From positions 110,035 through 174,034 of the IMG/VR virus record IMGVR_UViG_3300035158_000183: a stretch of DNA of 64,000 nt; one strand, written 5' to 3'. A model generated the notes under the pieces. That model had not been told where the DNA came from, made no database searches, and saw only the letters and a list, made by a program, of their open reading frames with translations. Source of the DNA: a virus. Numbering within the stretch: position 1 is the stretch's first letter; each line of letters starts with the position of its first letter. Made by a program: the position numbers and the translations under genes. Below are positions 52,544 through 60,711 of this stretch, one piece after another.

Positions 52544-52963
52544 ATGTGCAACAGCAAACTGACCGACATCATCCTAACCAATGGCAACGTGCTTCCATTG
52601 TATAGTAAGCTGCCAGCATCCTACATCCACTCGGATGAGCCGCTGGAGCACCCCACGTACCTCTGGAACGGTGAAGTCGAGGTCAACGAACTGTCGAAGG
52701 ACGCCACCCTGGCTGTCATCGACACATTCGCCTACCATGCCCGTCACCAGGAGACTGGAGACATCGTCCGTATTCGTACCGGGAGCTTCAAGCACAGAGG
52801 CCGCCAGTTCTGCCTCAAGCTGCTCGCCGTTATCGACGGCGACAAGCTGCAGCTGGTGGTCGAGCCTGCCAAGGAGCATATGTCTGACATCGCTCCGCTG
52901 TCGCCTGTAAAGATATCTGGGGTATCCCAGGCAGTCCGGAAATTCCGCTCCGAGGCCGCCTAG
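52544..52963 (+). CDS. Beta-rich hypothetical protein (139 aa)
   Basis: Start at ATG 52544, 6 nt after GAGGAG (a TTG at 52538 is less likely). Strand-rich C-terminal half (DIVRIRTGSFKHRGRQF, KLLAVIDGDKLQLVVEP) suggests an OB- or SH3-like barrel. Followed by a 209-nt spacer. Confidence 0.6.
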   Translation: MCNSKLTDIILTNGNVLPLYSKLPASYIHSDEPLEHPTYLWNGEVEVNELSKDATLAVIDTFAYHARHQETGDIVRIRTGSFKHRGRQFCLKLLAVIDGDKLQLVVEPAKEHMSDIAPLSPVKISGVSQAVRKFRSEAA

Positions 52964-53172
52964 GATTCTCTTCTCCCAAATCTCCCCGACAGAGTGCCCA
53001 AAGTAGCTATTCCAGGTACCAAAAGTATCTGTCAGGGAATACATTCTACCTGTAATAATCAGTAGTTAATTCAACCGCTATCGGAGTATGTACCAAAAGT
53101 TGTACATTTTCGTCAAAGTTATATGTAAGTTAAGCATTGTTATATGCTCTACTTCATAGAGGAGGAACAATA
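52964..53172 (+). promoter_or_regulatory. A+T-rich spacer with direct repeats, probable promoter region
   Basis: GTACCAAAAGT occurs twice (53016-53026 and 53090-53100), with a weaker copy GTGCCCAAAGT at 52993. The region is markedly A+T-rich for this genome and precedes the SRAP-like gene. No hexamer pair at 16-18 bp spacing is good enough to call a promoter; the repeats suggest activator or operator sites. Confidence 0.45.
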
Positions 53173-53619
53173 ATGTGCGGCTCATTAAGACTCGAAGGAC
53201 AGAAAGACTTCGTACCAAGAGGCAGCCCAATAGATAGCATCTACCTCGAGGGCAGCCACCAGGACATCACCTCATATGCTTGGGACGGCTATGCCCGGAC
53301 TGACGGTAGGAAAGATGGCACCAAAACTATGGCTGAACAGTGGTCAGACAAGGAGTGGAGAGCCACAACTGTCAAGATTGAGCAGTTCACAGAGTACTGC
53401 AAAGACACTGGCAAGCTGCACAATTTCAATGCCAGCAGAATCGGCGCCATCATCAATAAGCGGGGCCAGCTGAAGATACTGACCCGCCCGGCAAAGACAC
53501 AGCAGGAGGTCGCTATACATCATAGGATGCCAAGCCGCCTTCCCAAGGATATGAGCCTACAGGATTATACCCAGGCTCTCAATAAGGTCACTGGCGGGGA
53601 TTATAAACCCGCTGAATGA
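53173..53619 (+). CDS. Miniature SRAP-like (YedK/HMCES) protein
   Basis: Starts at ATG 53173 after GGAGGAACA; 148 residues against about 220 for YedK. It begins Met-Cys-Gly, so Met removal exposes Cys2, the residue that crosslinks abasic sites in SRAP proteins. SYAWDGYA (residues 34-41) matches the W-G-Y strand, FNASRIGAI (85-93) matches the N-A-R segment, and LKILTRPAKTQQEVAIHHRMP matches the I-H-x-R-M-P motif (His116). The usual Gly-Trp/Tyr-x-Glu-Trp block between these is missing; a KEW at 60-62 lies before the Asn. Role in protecting phage ssDNA abasic sites is inferred. Confidence 0.6.
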   Translation: MCGSLRLEGQKDFVPRGSPIDSIYLEGSHQDITSYAWDGYARTDGRKDGTKTMAEQWSDKEWRATTVKIEQFTEYCKDTGKLHNFNASRIGAIINKRGQLKILTRPAKTQQEVAIHHRMPSRLPKDMSLQDYTQALNKVTGGDYKPAE

Positions 53620-53634
53620 CAGAAAGGAATGACA

Positions 53635-54066
53635 ATGTCACGACACAAGATCAAGATCGACAGGAATGAAGCCACGAAGCGCCGTATGCTCAAGGAAATT
53701 GAGACCGCTGCTGCAGTGCGTAAGCCTGCATGGTGGAAGCGGGCTCTCAACGCCACAGCTGGTAGCCTGAAGACGGCTGCTAAGGCCACCGCCAGGGGAA
53801 CCGCTGTGGCTGCTAAAGCCACAGGCAAGGGCTGCACCACCGGTGCCAAGGCCACAGGATCCTTCTGCAAGGACCAGTACGAGCGTGCTCACAATATGGC
53901 CTATGGTTTTCTGGCCAATGTGAAGAAGGGTGAGAAGCTGGCTGAAGAGCTGGATGAGCAGCTCGAGGCTGCACAACCCTCCATGAACAGGAAGGCTCTC
54001 TTCGATGCTGCTACTGAGCTGAGGGAGCGAGCCAACGTGCTGGAAGCCATAGCCAAGAGGTCGTAG
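53635..54066 (+). CDS. Basic Ala/Thr/Lys-rich protein (143 aa)
   Basis: Start at ATG 53635, 6 nt from AAAGGA, preferred over ATG 53629. A histone-H1-like stretch (KTAAKATARGTAVAAKATGKG) is followed by an acidic helical C-terminus. May bind nucleic acid. Alternatively the Gly/Ala part is a peripheral membrane helix. Confidence 0.55.
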   Translation: MSRHKIKIDRNEATKRRMLKEIETAAAVRKPAWWKRALNATAGSLKTAAKATARGTAVAAKATGKGCTTGAKATGSFCKDQYERAHNMAYGFLANVKKGEKLAEELDEQLEAAQPSMNRKALFDAATELRERANVLEAIAKRS

Positions 54067-54068
54067 CC

Positions 54069-54182
54069 ATGTACCCACAGATCATGGACTGTCCGAGTTG
54101 TGGTAAACCCAGCAGCGCCTATGAAGACAGCTTCTGCGGCGGCTGCGAAATCTACTCGTTCGACGAGTGGTGCCGACCGTAA
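54069..54182 (+). CDS. Zinc-ribbon microprotein (37 aa)
   Basis: ATG 54069 lies 2 nt after the previous stop. Two CxxC pairs (DCPSCG near residue 8 and FCGGCE near 23) make a complete zinc ribbon in a peptide too short for most gene finders. Likely a protein- or RNA-binding knuckle. Confidence 0.55.
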   Translation: MYPQIMDCPSCGKPSSAYEDSFCGGCEIYSFDEWCRP

Positions 54183-54194
54183 CCAGGAGTAACC

Positions 54195-54698
54195 ATGACC
54201 ATCATTCATGTCAAGGGCACCCAGTGCTCAGGTAAGAGCTGCACCATAGCTCCATTCAGAGACGACCCAGACATCGCTGTCTTTGATGTGCTCGACTTCT
54301 ACAAGAAGAAGGGTGCCATTAAAGCAGATAATACGATGGACTGGGACATCTGGGAGACCATCAAATATGAGGTGGCCTATGCTCTGGATACATTCCTGGA
54401 CAGTAATGCCGGCAAGCTAAGAATTGTAGAGTCTGGCAGCAACCTGGTTGTGAACCAGACACTCATCCAGCGGCCGGAGTCCATCACCACACTGGAACTG
54501 AAGACCCCAGATGATACTGTCCTCAAGGCCAGAGCCAAAGAGGTAGGCTTAAAAGAAGATAGAGTAATTGATTTCAAGCAGATGTACCTCCGGAGGCACG
54601 CCGACCGTGAGGAGAATGCATACACCACAGAGGCTGCACAGGAGGTAATCCGCAGCCAGCTCGAGAAACTCAAGGAGGCTAAGAGAGAGGAAGACTAA
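54195..54698 (+). CDS. P-loop kinase-like protein (167 aa)
   Basis: Walker A GTQCSGKS at residues 8-15 at the end of the first strand, as in nucleoside/nucleotide kinases. An IVESGSNLVV element near residue 78 could be the Walker B strand. Arg/Lys-rich lid-like segment (LRRHADREENAYT) in the C-terminal third. Substrate cannot be told; nucleotide or polynucleotide kinase are options. Confidence 0.65.
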   Translation: MTIIHVKGTQCSGKSCTIAPFRDDPDIAVFDVLDFYKKKGAIKADNTMDWDIWETIKYEVAYALDTFLDSNAGKLRIVESGSNLVVNQTLIQRPESITTLELKTPDDTVLKARAKEVGLKEDRVIDFKQMYLRRHADREENAYTTEAAQEVIRSQLEKLKEAKREED

Positions 54699-55291
54699 TG
54701 TTCTGGAAGAAGAAGCCCAGAAAGACTGCTATTCGGTTCCTGAAGATCTATGATGGAATCGATATGCACCCCAAAGTCGTCTCAGCACCACCGGAGGTGA
54801 CAGAAAAGACACTAAAGGACATAGTCAAGCACCCAAAACGGTATGCCTTTGACGCCCAGCAGCGTGACGGACTAGCATGTCAGCCACGCATCAAGATAGC
54901 TAAGCTTGAGACACCCGAGTATGTAGCTGAACATGACATCGACATCGTCGCCGAGGTCACATATCTATATGATACGCCGCCGCCGCCACGTAGGATGAGC
55001 GGACTAGGAAAGCTACTACTTGCCATCACCATCTGGTTCATACTAGGTAGCCTGGTGCTCATAGTTGGGCATCACCACGCTGCACGTAAATCTGCTATCA
55101 GTGCAGCCTGCTACTATTTCACCCGTGACGGTGTTCCTAACTTCATCGAGATAGATGGAATCCGTTACAACCTTAATCCAGATGGTAGCATAGATGAGGT
55201 AGACAACTTAACAATGGGTGCCTGGCACAGGCAGGTAGTAGCAGAAGGTAAATGTATACGGGTTGATTCAACAGGAAGGAGGATAGAATGA
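54698..55291 (+). CDS. Single-pass membrane protein (197 aa)
   Basis: Basic cytosolic N-terminal part, one membrane helix at about 105-125 (LLLAITIWFILGSLVLIV) and a C-terminal domain of about 70 residues with a YNLNPDGSIDEVDNL repeat-like strand. Coupled by TAATG to the kinase-like gene. Confidence 0.65.
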   Translation: MFWKKKPRKTAIRFLKIYDGIDMHPKVVSAPPEVTEKTLKDIVKHPKRYAFDAQQRDGLACQPRIKIAKLETPEYVAEHDIDIVAEVTYLYDTPPPPRRMSGLGKLLLAITIWFILGSLVLIVGHHHAARKSAISAACYYFTRDGVPNFIEIDGIRYNLNPDGSIDEVDNLTMGAWHRQVVAEGKCIRVDSTGRRIE

Positions 55292-55656
55292 GTATTGTTG
55301 GATTACTACTCATTGCATTCGGTTCGGCATTTGCCGTGGTCTACCTGATAAGCCACTACGTACCACTCATATCCACCTGGTTCGGCAAGACATGGAGCCC
55401 AAGGCTCCTCATCTGCTCTGCGTTCCTAGGTCCATTCGATGTACTGGTCACCACCATCCTGATATGTGGAGCATGGATAGGCGTCACTACTGCCGTAACA
55501 GGCGTCGGTATGATGATCTACAACGTTCTGACCAGCATTGGGCTGTCAATCGGCGTTATCTTCACCAAGAAAGTCCTAGCACCACGATGGCGCAGGAAAT
55601 ACAACGAGATCGTTGATGAACAGAAAGCGGTCTCAGTGAAAGGAGAATTGCTATAA
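55288..55656 (+). CDS. Polytopic membrane protein (122 aa)
   Basis: Three hydrophobic segments (LLLIAFGSAFAVVYLI, LICSAFLGPFDVLVTTILI, IGVTTAVTGVGMMIYNV) and a basic C-terminal tail (RWRRKYNE). ATGA overlap upstream, TAATG downstream. No family recognised. Confidence 0.65.
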   Translation: MSIVGLLLIAFGSAFAVVYLISHYVPLISTWFGKTWSPRLLICSAFLGPFDVLVTTILICGAWIGVTTAVTGVGMMIYNVLTSIGLSIGVIFTKKVLAPRWRRKYNEIVDEQKAVSVKGELL

Positions 55657-55895
55657 TGGAAACCCTCGGATTTATTCTAATTGCCACTGGCATGGTCCTC
55701 TTGAAACTAATAATAGTCTTCATCGTGGCCATTCCTACTGGCATGGGTCTCGGAATCGGCCTCTATGCTGTCAAGAAGTGGTTCGCTAAGTGCGAGGCCA
55801 AGAAACTTCTGGACAAACACGGCAAGGAAGTCAAAGAGGTCGAAGCCGAGGAAGCCGTCGCAGGCGGCGTCACAGCAGCCGGAGCTACCGCATGA
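55656..55895 (+). CDS. Membrane protein (79 aa)
   Basis: Two closely spaced hydrophobic helices (FILIATGMVLLKLIIVFIVA, IPTGMGLGIGLYAV) followed by an acidic tail rich in Glu and Ala. Confidence 0.6.
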   Translation: METLGFILIATGMVLLKLIIVFIVAIPTGMGLGIGLYAVKKWFAKCEAKKLLDKHGKEVKEVEAEEAVAGGVTAAGATA

Positions 55896-56392
55896 GGAGG
55901 CTCCTCAATTGGTTCGGTCGTGGTACAAGGAGGCTCACATTCTGGGTCTCTAAGGCCACGACGGCTGTTGTTGCAATCCTTGCAGCCCTGACCGGTCTAA
56001 CAACTATGGATGGCCTCTTCCAGGTCCCACGGCTGGTCGTAGCCTTCTTCATCTTCATCTTCGGCCTGCCCATAGGACTCGCAATATTCGGAGGCTCATT
56101 TAATATATTCCTGTGGCTCGCTACCGTAGTAGTCGTACTATTCGCAATGAATCTGCACAACACCTGGGAGGTAATTACCACCCTGCGTGCTGGCGGTCTC
56201 GATTTCATGATGGCCAGCCAAGCAGTTAGTGCAGTGAATTCAATGGTACCGACACCCGAAGGTATGCGAGACCTACAGATAAAGATTAATAGAGTCAACA
56301 AGAATTACGCGAACCTGTTGGCAGCCTGTGAAGGTGACTATGAGGGTAGGATCTTAGACGATTTCGAGGTACCGAAGCTGAAGAAAGGATAA
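55892..56392 (+). CDS. Membrane protein with coiled-coil tail (166 aa)
   Basis: ATG 55892 overlaps the preceding stop (ATGA). Basic start MRRLLNWFGRGTRR, then membrane helices at about 24-38, 48-70 and 76-94. C-terminal 70 residues are soluble and helical, with a YANLLAACEGDYEGRI segment. Confidence 0.65.
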   Translation: MRRLLNWFGRGTRRLTFWVSKATTAVVAILAALTGLTTMDGLFQVPRLVVAFFIFIFGLPIGLAIFGGSFNIFLWLATVVVVLFAMNLHNTWEVITTLRAGGLDFMMASQAVSAVNSMVPTPEGMRDLQIKINRVNKNYANLLAACEGDYEGRILDDFEVPKLKKG

Positions 56393-56396
56393 AGTC

Positions 56397-56798
56397 ATGG
56401 ACGCTGAGGCAGCAGAAGACATCCTCGAGAACCAGGACGAGGCAGAGGACCGAGACCCGGAAGATGAGGCCAGCAATAAGGCACTCCCGTCCGATCCGTC
56501 AATGTTGTACGCTGACGGCGAGGTCTATGACCTAAAGGACCCGGACCAGGTCAGCGACCTCCAGGAGAACCTCCAGGCCAAACGGAACGACCTCAAAGCT
56601 GGACAGCTGAAGAGGTATGAGAACCACTCAACCGAATGGGGCGGTGGCGGCAGGAGCCGGCTGTTATACGATAGCGTCAGGGCTAATCTGGCTCAGCAGT
56701 ACCATGCTGGTGAGCATGACATGACCTGGCAAGAGCAGCACGAAGAAGCCGAAAAGGTCAAGAGAATCGTGGCCATCCGCAACAGGCATAAATACTAA
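56397..56798 (+). CDS. Acidic hydrophilic protein (133 aa)
   Basis: N-terminal 30 residues are almost all Asp/Glu/Ala; the rest is charged and helical (VSDLQENLQAKRNDLKAG). No hydrophobic core is obvious, so it may be intrinsically disordered or a DNA mimic. The strongly acidic head is compatible with inhibition of a DNA-binding host protein, though this is speculative. Confidence 0.6.
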   Translation: MDAEAAEDILENQDEAEDRDPEDEASNKALPSDPSMLYADGEVYDLKDPDQVSDLQENLQAKRNDLKAGQLKRYENHSTEWGGGGRSRLLYDSVRANLAQQYHAGEHDMTWQEQHEEAEKVKRIVAIRNRHKY

Positions 56799-56835
56799 TG
56801 ATTCGTCAATCACTATTATGGAGAGGAGGACTGTA

Positions 56836-57084
56836 ATGTCAGCTAAATACATACATGACTGTCCGGGCTGCGAATTCATACAAAACCTGACTGTCGAAGG
56901 AGTCATGTATGACATCTACCGCTGCCCCGGTAGAATCATGGGTCCCTCATGGATAGGCCGCTGGAGCAGCAAACCATCGCAGTATTGGAGCATGCCCTGG
57001 GATGTCCTGAGTACAGCAGACATCGAGAACATGACTCCCTTAGCCCAGGCTATATACAAGATAGCTGACGGATACGAAGAGTAG
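56836..57084 (+). CDS. Cys-containing small protein (82 aa)
   Basis: ATG 56836 after GAGAGGAGGA. DCPGCEF and a later RCPG give three Cys. Trp-rich middle. No family recognised. Confidence 0.6.
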   Translation: MSAKYIHDCPGCEFIQNLTVEGVMYDIYRCPGRIMGPSWIGRWSSKPSQYWSMPWDVLSTADIENMTPLAQAIYKIADGYEE

Positions 57085-57155
57085 GGGAGCCTGTTTACCA
57101 AAACCGCGAAGTAATAGACCTTGCATACTCTCAAGTTCAAGACCAGGAGAAAGAA

Positions 57156-57422
57156 ATGAAACGTCACCTGATAGCCGGCCTGCTAATTGGACTACTGGTA
57201 GCACCAGTGGTCTGGTTTACTCTACCTGCTGGCGCCCAAAATAAACAAGAAAACCCTGTAAGACATATATGGGGAACTGCAACACCCAGAATGTCTGGCC
57301 TCTGCATTGAAGGAGTGAAGTATGTGGTAATTGAAGGGCCCAGTGGTGTGGACCTTGAACCACTTCTTGGCCGAACTGGCAACTTACGCAAATGTATCTA
57401 CAGAGGGAAACACTATGAGTAA
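57156..57422 (+). CDS. Secreted small protein (88 aa)
   Basis: Clear signal peptide: KRH, hydrophobic LIAGLLIGLLVAPVVWFTL, then cleavage motif AGA|Q near residue 28. The mature part of about 60 residues has two Cys that could form a disulphide in the periplasm or outside the cell. Overlaps the next gene by 8 nt. Confidence 0.65.
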   Translation: MKRHLIAGLLIGLLVAPVVWFTLPAGAQNKQENPVRHIWGTATPRMSGLCIEGVKYVVIEGPSGVDLEPLLGRTGNLRKCIYRGKHYE

Positions 57423-57657
57423 TTTCAAGGACCCTAAATGTCCCGAGTGTGGCTCGGACCAGCTCTTCTACATTGAGGGCCGCGAGAACCACTACCCCAT
57501 AACAGTCCTCAAGGATGATGGTATGGATGTATGCGGTACTCTATGTGAGAGCTTTACCACAGGGGACAGCAGATTCGAATGCGACGACTGTGAGACAGAG
57601 TGGAGCACCCGTGACGACCTGCTGCATGCCATCAAAGGGAGCCAGGATGCTAAATGA
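57415..57657 (+). CDS. Zinc-ribbon protein (80 aa)
   Basis: Classical rubredoxin-like pairs KCPECGS (near residue 8) and ECDDCET (near 55) with a strand-rich middle. Overlaps both neighbours. Probably a nucleic-acid- or host-protein-binding knuckle. Confidence 0.65.
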   Translation: MSNFKDPKCPECGSDQLFYIEGRENHYPITVLKDDGMDVCGTLCESFTTGDSRFECDDCETEWSTRDDLLHAIKGSQDAK

Positions 57658-57820
57658 ATGTTCTTGCGGGTCTGGCGAATACCCGCACCCACTATATGAT
57701 GGATACAATATCTTCCTAACCTATGCTTGTAGCAAGTGTGAGGAGGAGAAGTTAAGTAAGTTTCGTCCAGATATCCTGGACCATTATGAGTGCGACGAAC
57801 CCATCGAACCGGAGAAGTAA
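57647..57820 (+). CDS. Cys-rich small protein (57 aa)
   Basis: ATG 57647 lies inside the previous gene. ECSCGSGEYPHPLYD and ACSKCEEEK make a second zinc-ribbon-type protein next to the first, possibly by duplication of the module. Confidence 0.55.
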   Translation: MLNECSCGSGEYPHPLYDGYNIFLTYACSKCEEEKLSKFRPDILDHYECDEPIEPEK

Positions 57821-57944
57821 ACGGCCCGCACGGAACCACAGATATGTGTGGGTGAGAGAGCACTCTTTAAACTACACGCGATGACCATAACTGTGACAGC
57901 CTGCTGAAGAGCCGGCTATATCCCTGACTTTCAAAGGAGAAGTC

Positions 57945-58679
57945 ATGAAAGACACAATCATTATCGACGGTAAAGAGTATGTTGCAAAGGAGTTCTACGA
58001 TAAACGGATTGGAGAAGCCGTTGATAGGTTCCTGAGCGACGTGACTGACGTACTAGCCGATAGGAAGAGGACGGTCAAGCCCCATATTCAGCCTAAGGCC
58101 AAGGCTAGGAAGAAACCAGCCAGGAAACATAAACACTCACAGTCTCACTATTCCCCAAGGCTTAGCGAGGACCAGCTTGCCAACGCCCTCACTGGCAGGT
58201 TTGGCGCTAGGCCATTTACCCCAGCCGATGCGAGTAAAGCCCTTGGGAGGAATAGGCCAGCACTACTTGTACGGCTGAAGAGGCTCCAGGATAACGGTAT
58301 GGCCAACTGCATTGCCGAAGGTGCCGGCCGCCAGCATTCAGTCTGGCAAATGACTGCAGAACTGACACAAGGCTCAGGTAGATACCCAGTAACGCCATTG
58401 CTGCCCAAGATATGCTCAACCATCCGCAAGGATATGCAAGACAGGGGCATCCACAAGGCCAGCGTCACGGAACCAGTAGAAGAGGCTCTAACACTAGCAG
58501 GCTACCCAACTAATAGGACCAAGGGTATTGCCATCCGGCAGCTACTCAAAAAGCCGGACATTGCATCCAGGTACGGTCTTACCTTCACCAAGGATAAGAA
58601 GGAGGGTGTAGTCGCAGTTCTGGGCCTTCCCAGTAATGCAGACCTATCACCATCTATCCCCCGGGCCAAGAAGGTTTAG
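57945..58679 (+). CDS. Winged-helix-type DNA-binding protein candidate (244 aa)
   Basis: The N-terminal segment has a Lys/Arg/His-rich linker (residues 45-66). It is followed by a region with a winged-helix pattern (FTPADASKALGRNRPALLVRLKRLQDNG, quoted here as the 'ALGRNRPALLVRLKRLQ' recognition part). The C-terminal third has another helical basic segment (GIAIRQLLKKPD). A regulator or replication accessory role is plausible. Confidence 0.55.
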   Translation: MKDTIIIDGKEYVAKEFYDKRIGEAVDRFLSDVTDVLADRKRTVKPHIQPKAKARKKPARKHKHSQSHYSPRLSEDQLANALTGRFGARPFTPADASKALGRNRPALLVRLKRLQDNGMANCIAEGAGRQHSVWQMTAELTQGSGRYPVTPLLPKICSTIRKDMQDRGIHKASVTEPVEEALTLAGYPTNRTKGIAIRQLLKKPDIASRYGLTFTKDKKEGVVAVLGLPSNADLSPSIPRAKKV

Positions 58680-58714
58680 GTGGATAGTTAATAGCTCAAG
58701 CTAAAGGAGGTAGT

Positions 58715-59059
58715 ATGAGCAAACTGATAGCCCAAATGAAGCGTCTCTTCAGTGGCATCTGGAGGGTAACCTCCGGCGCTGCACGCAAAGCCACCAATGG
58801 GACCAACACCGCCGTGAAGGCAGTAGGATCTGGCTTAGCCTGGTTAGGCACGTCAATCCTATTCGTAGCACTGCTAATCTGTATCACGCTGGCCGCAGTT
58901 CCAGCCGGTATATTCAGCTTCGCAAAGCTGAAACCCGAAACGCAGGAACAGAGTGTCGCTGGAGTGAAGAAACCTGAGGCCGAAACTGTCGAGGACTCGG
59001 GGGTTGCTAACCCAAAACCCGACAGTAAACCTGCCAAGGATGATAAGGCAACGGGATGA
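58715..59059 (+). CDS. Single-pass membrane protein (114 aa)
   Basis: Amphipathic basic N-terminus, membrane helix at about 46-68 (ILFVALLICITLAAVPAG), then a hydrophilic Lys/Glu/Pro tail. AAAGGAGG ribosome binding site. ATGA overlap with the next gene. Confidence 0.65.
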   Translation: MSKLIAQMKRLFSGIWRVTSGAARKATNGTNTAVKAVGSGLAWLGTSILFVALLICITLAAVPAGIFSFAKLKPETQEQSVAGVKKPEAETVEDSGVANPKPDSKPAKDDKATG

Positions 59060-59409
59060 AGAGGCTACTCCGAAAGCTTGTCCGGAAGTGCTCCAACTTC
59101 ACCAGAGGCGTACTTCTGGTATTTGGCCGCCTGCTCGGAATCAAGAGGGACGGCCCTCATCGGTACGACACAGGTCAGCTGACTACAGCCGCATGGATAT
59201 TCTTCCTCGGCATACCAATCGGCCTGATACTGACAGGAACAGAGTTCCCACTATGGATCTGGGCAGCCATCGTACTGGGAGTCCTAGCAATCTCAAACGC
59301 GGACCCAGCCATGATGTTGGTAGCCAGGATAGCAGAGGATGGCGTAGATGGCGTGGTAGAGGAGGAAGAACCACGAGTGATACCAGGACCAGGAGACAGC
59401 TATGCATGA
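59056..59409 (+). CDS. Membrane protein (117 aa)
   Basis: Basic N-terminus (MKRLLRKLVRKC), two membrane helices (AAWIFFLGIPIGLILTGT, LWIWAAIVLGVLAISN) and an acidic tail. Resembles a holin in size and topology, but there is no lysis gene next to it in the window. Confidence 0.6.
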   Translation: MKRLLRKLVRKCSNFTRGVLLVFGRLLGIKRDGPHRYDTGQLTTAAWIFFLGIPIGLILTGTEFPLWIWAAIVLGVLAISNADPAMMLVARIAEDGVDGVVEEEEPRVIPGPGDSYA

Positions 59410-59614
59410 ATTAGCAACCCTATACCTAACACTCGGTGTTATCACCGCCCTATTCATGGGATATATTGCCACCGAGGGCGGCACGAAACCACGCCAGCAT
59501 TCAACCCTGACCTACATACTTGTGGTGTTAGCCTGGTGGATGGTAATCGCAATGGTTGCTACCATCCGGTGGAAACGCAAGAGGAAGGAGAAGAAACAAG
59601 CAGGTGAGGCCTGA
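59402..59614 (+). CDS. Membrane protein (70 aa)
   Basis: Two helices (LYLTLGVITALFMGYIA, YILVVLAWWMVIAMVA) followed by a highly basic tail (RWKRKRKEKKQ). Overlaps the previous gene by 8 nt. Confidence 0.6.
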   Translation: MHELATLYLTLGVITALFMGYIATEGGTKPRQHSTLTYILVVLAWWMVIAMVATIRWKRKRKEKKQAGEA

Positions 59615-59695
59615 TAGTTATTTGTTTTTCTGATGTACTCGATGAAATCCAGAGAGTGTTGAGTGGGGTGATCCCACCAACCAAAGGAGGACGAA

Positions 59696-60313
59696 ATGGA
59701 TATTGAACTTGTAGGCGTTATCGGCAACAAGGGGATGAAACCCCGGATAACCTGGGACTGGCGCAAGCGGCAGGGCAAAACTGTCAAGGCGCCGTTCATC
59801 AGGTTCTCCATGTTCGTCGAGGACAAAACCAAGGCCCCGGATAGAACCACGGGCCGTAGACCCAGGGAAGTCTGGCAGGTCATCTTGCCGGAAACCCAGC
59901 GTGGCCAGAAACTCTTTGAGTATCTCAGGCCAGGCCGGCAGGTATTCGTGCGGGGGCGTGCAACCCTAGCTCCAGGCGTCGGAACCAACTCCGAGGGCCA
60001 GCAGCAGATGTACGCCAATGCCAAGTGCTACATGGGCGAGATCCAGTTCCTGGATTCACCGCCAGAGCGCGTGGCAGAGCGGATGCTCCGCACCATGCAC
60101 GAGGACATGAAAATCATCGACGATGACCAGCATAAGGCAATGTCCGACTCCGTGACGAACTACTATCGCAGGCTGGACGAGGAGGACCCGCCTCGCATCA
60201 TCGAGGACCGGACCACCACAGAAGCCAGCGACAGGGCACCGGAAGAGGTCGACAACGACCCAGACCCGGATGCACCGGAGTTCCCGGATGGCGTTGACGA
60301 CGACCCCATCTAG
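59696..60313 (+). CDS. SSB-like single-stranded DNA-binding protein (205 aa)
   Basis: N-terminal about 125 residues are OB-fold-like: strand pattern DIELVGVIGNKG, FIRFSMFVED, REVWQVILPE, LRPGRQVFVRGR and ANAKCYMGEIQFL. The C-terminus is acidic and Pro-rich, ending DGVDDDPI, comparable to the DDDIPF interaction tip of SSB. It would coat ssDNA during phage replication and recruit partners through its tail. Confidence 0.65.
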   Translation: MDIELVGVIGNKGMKPRITWDWRKRQGKTVKAPFIRFSMFVEDKTKAPDRTTGRRPREVWQVILPETQRGQKLFEYLRPGRQVFVRGRATLAPGVGTNSEGQQQMYANAKCYMGEIQFLDSPPERVAERMLRTMHEDMKIIDDDQHKAMSDSVTNYYRRLDEEDPPRIIEDRTTTEASDRAPEEVDNDPDPDAPEFPDGVDDDPI

Positions 60314-60335
60314 CTCACAACTGCTTCTCCATTGT

Positions 60336-60394
60336 GGGAGGGGCTGTAGGGTAAGGACAAGTCATCTCGGCGTCATAACTCTACAGCCTCTCCC
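60336..60394 (+). promoter_or_regulatory. Long hairpin upstream of the XRE gene
   Basis: GGGAGGGGCTGTAG (60336-60349) pairs with CTACAGCCTCTCCC (60381-60394) over 14 bp, including one G-U, around a 31-nt loop. No U-tract. It separates the SSB-like gene from the regulator and may act as a partial terminator or leader control. Confidence 0.55.
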
Positions 60395-60421
60395 GCTCCT
60401 TCCCAACAGAAGGCACTACTA

Positions 60422-60685
60422 ATGGGCAGCCTCTATACCATGAAAACTTTCAGTCTACGTCGAGCCATGCAAGATGCCGGGCTTAACTGTTCACAGTTGA
60501 GCCGGAAAGCAGGCATAAGCCGTTCAACTATTAGCAACCTCATGCGTGGCAAGTGCGATGAGGTAAGAGAGGAGACACTCCGGAAGCTGTCTAAAGCCCT
60601 GGGGCTTCAGCCCAACCATTTGGTAGGTTACTTAGGTAAACGTAAGCTCAAGGCTTTATTCGGTGACGATGACATCAAATTCTGA
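60422..60685 (+). CDS. XRE-family HTH regulator (87 aa)
   Basis: Helix-turn-helix: SQLSRKAGISRSTISNLMRG, followed by LRKLSKALGL, the classic Cro/C1 pattern. 87 residues from ATG 60422 (ATG 60440 is possible). Basic C-terminus with KRKLKALF. No dimerisation domain, so it may act like Cro or an antitoxin. Confidence 0.8.
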   Translation: MGSLYTMKTFSLRRAMQDAGLNCSQLSRKAGISRSTISNLMRGKCDEVREETLRKLSKALGLQPNHLVGYLGKRKLKALFGDDDIKF

Positions 60686-60711
60686 CATGTGACAACAGAA
60701 AGAGGGGCAAC

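Noticed and set aside
59056-59409. Holin
   Set aside because: Size and two helices fit, but no endolysin or spanin lies next to it in the window; listed only as a membrane protein.
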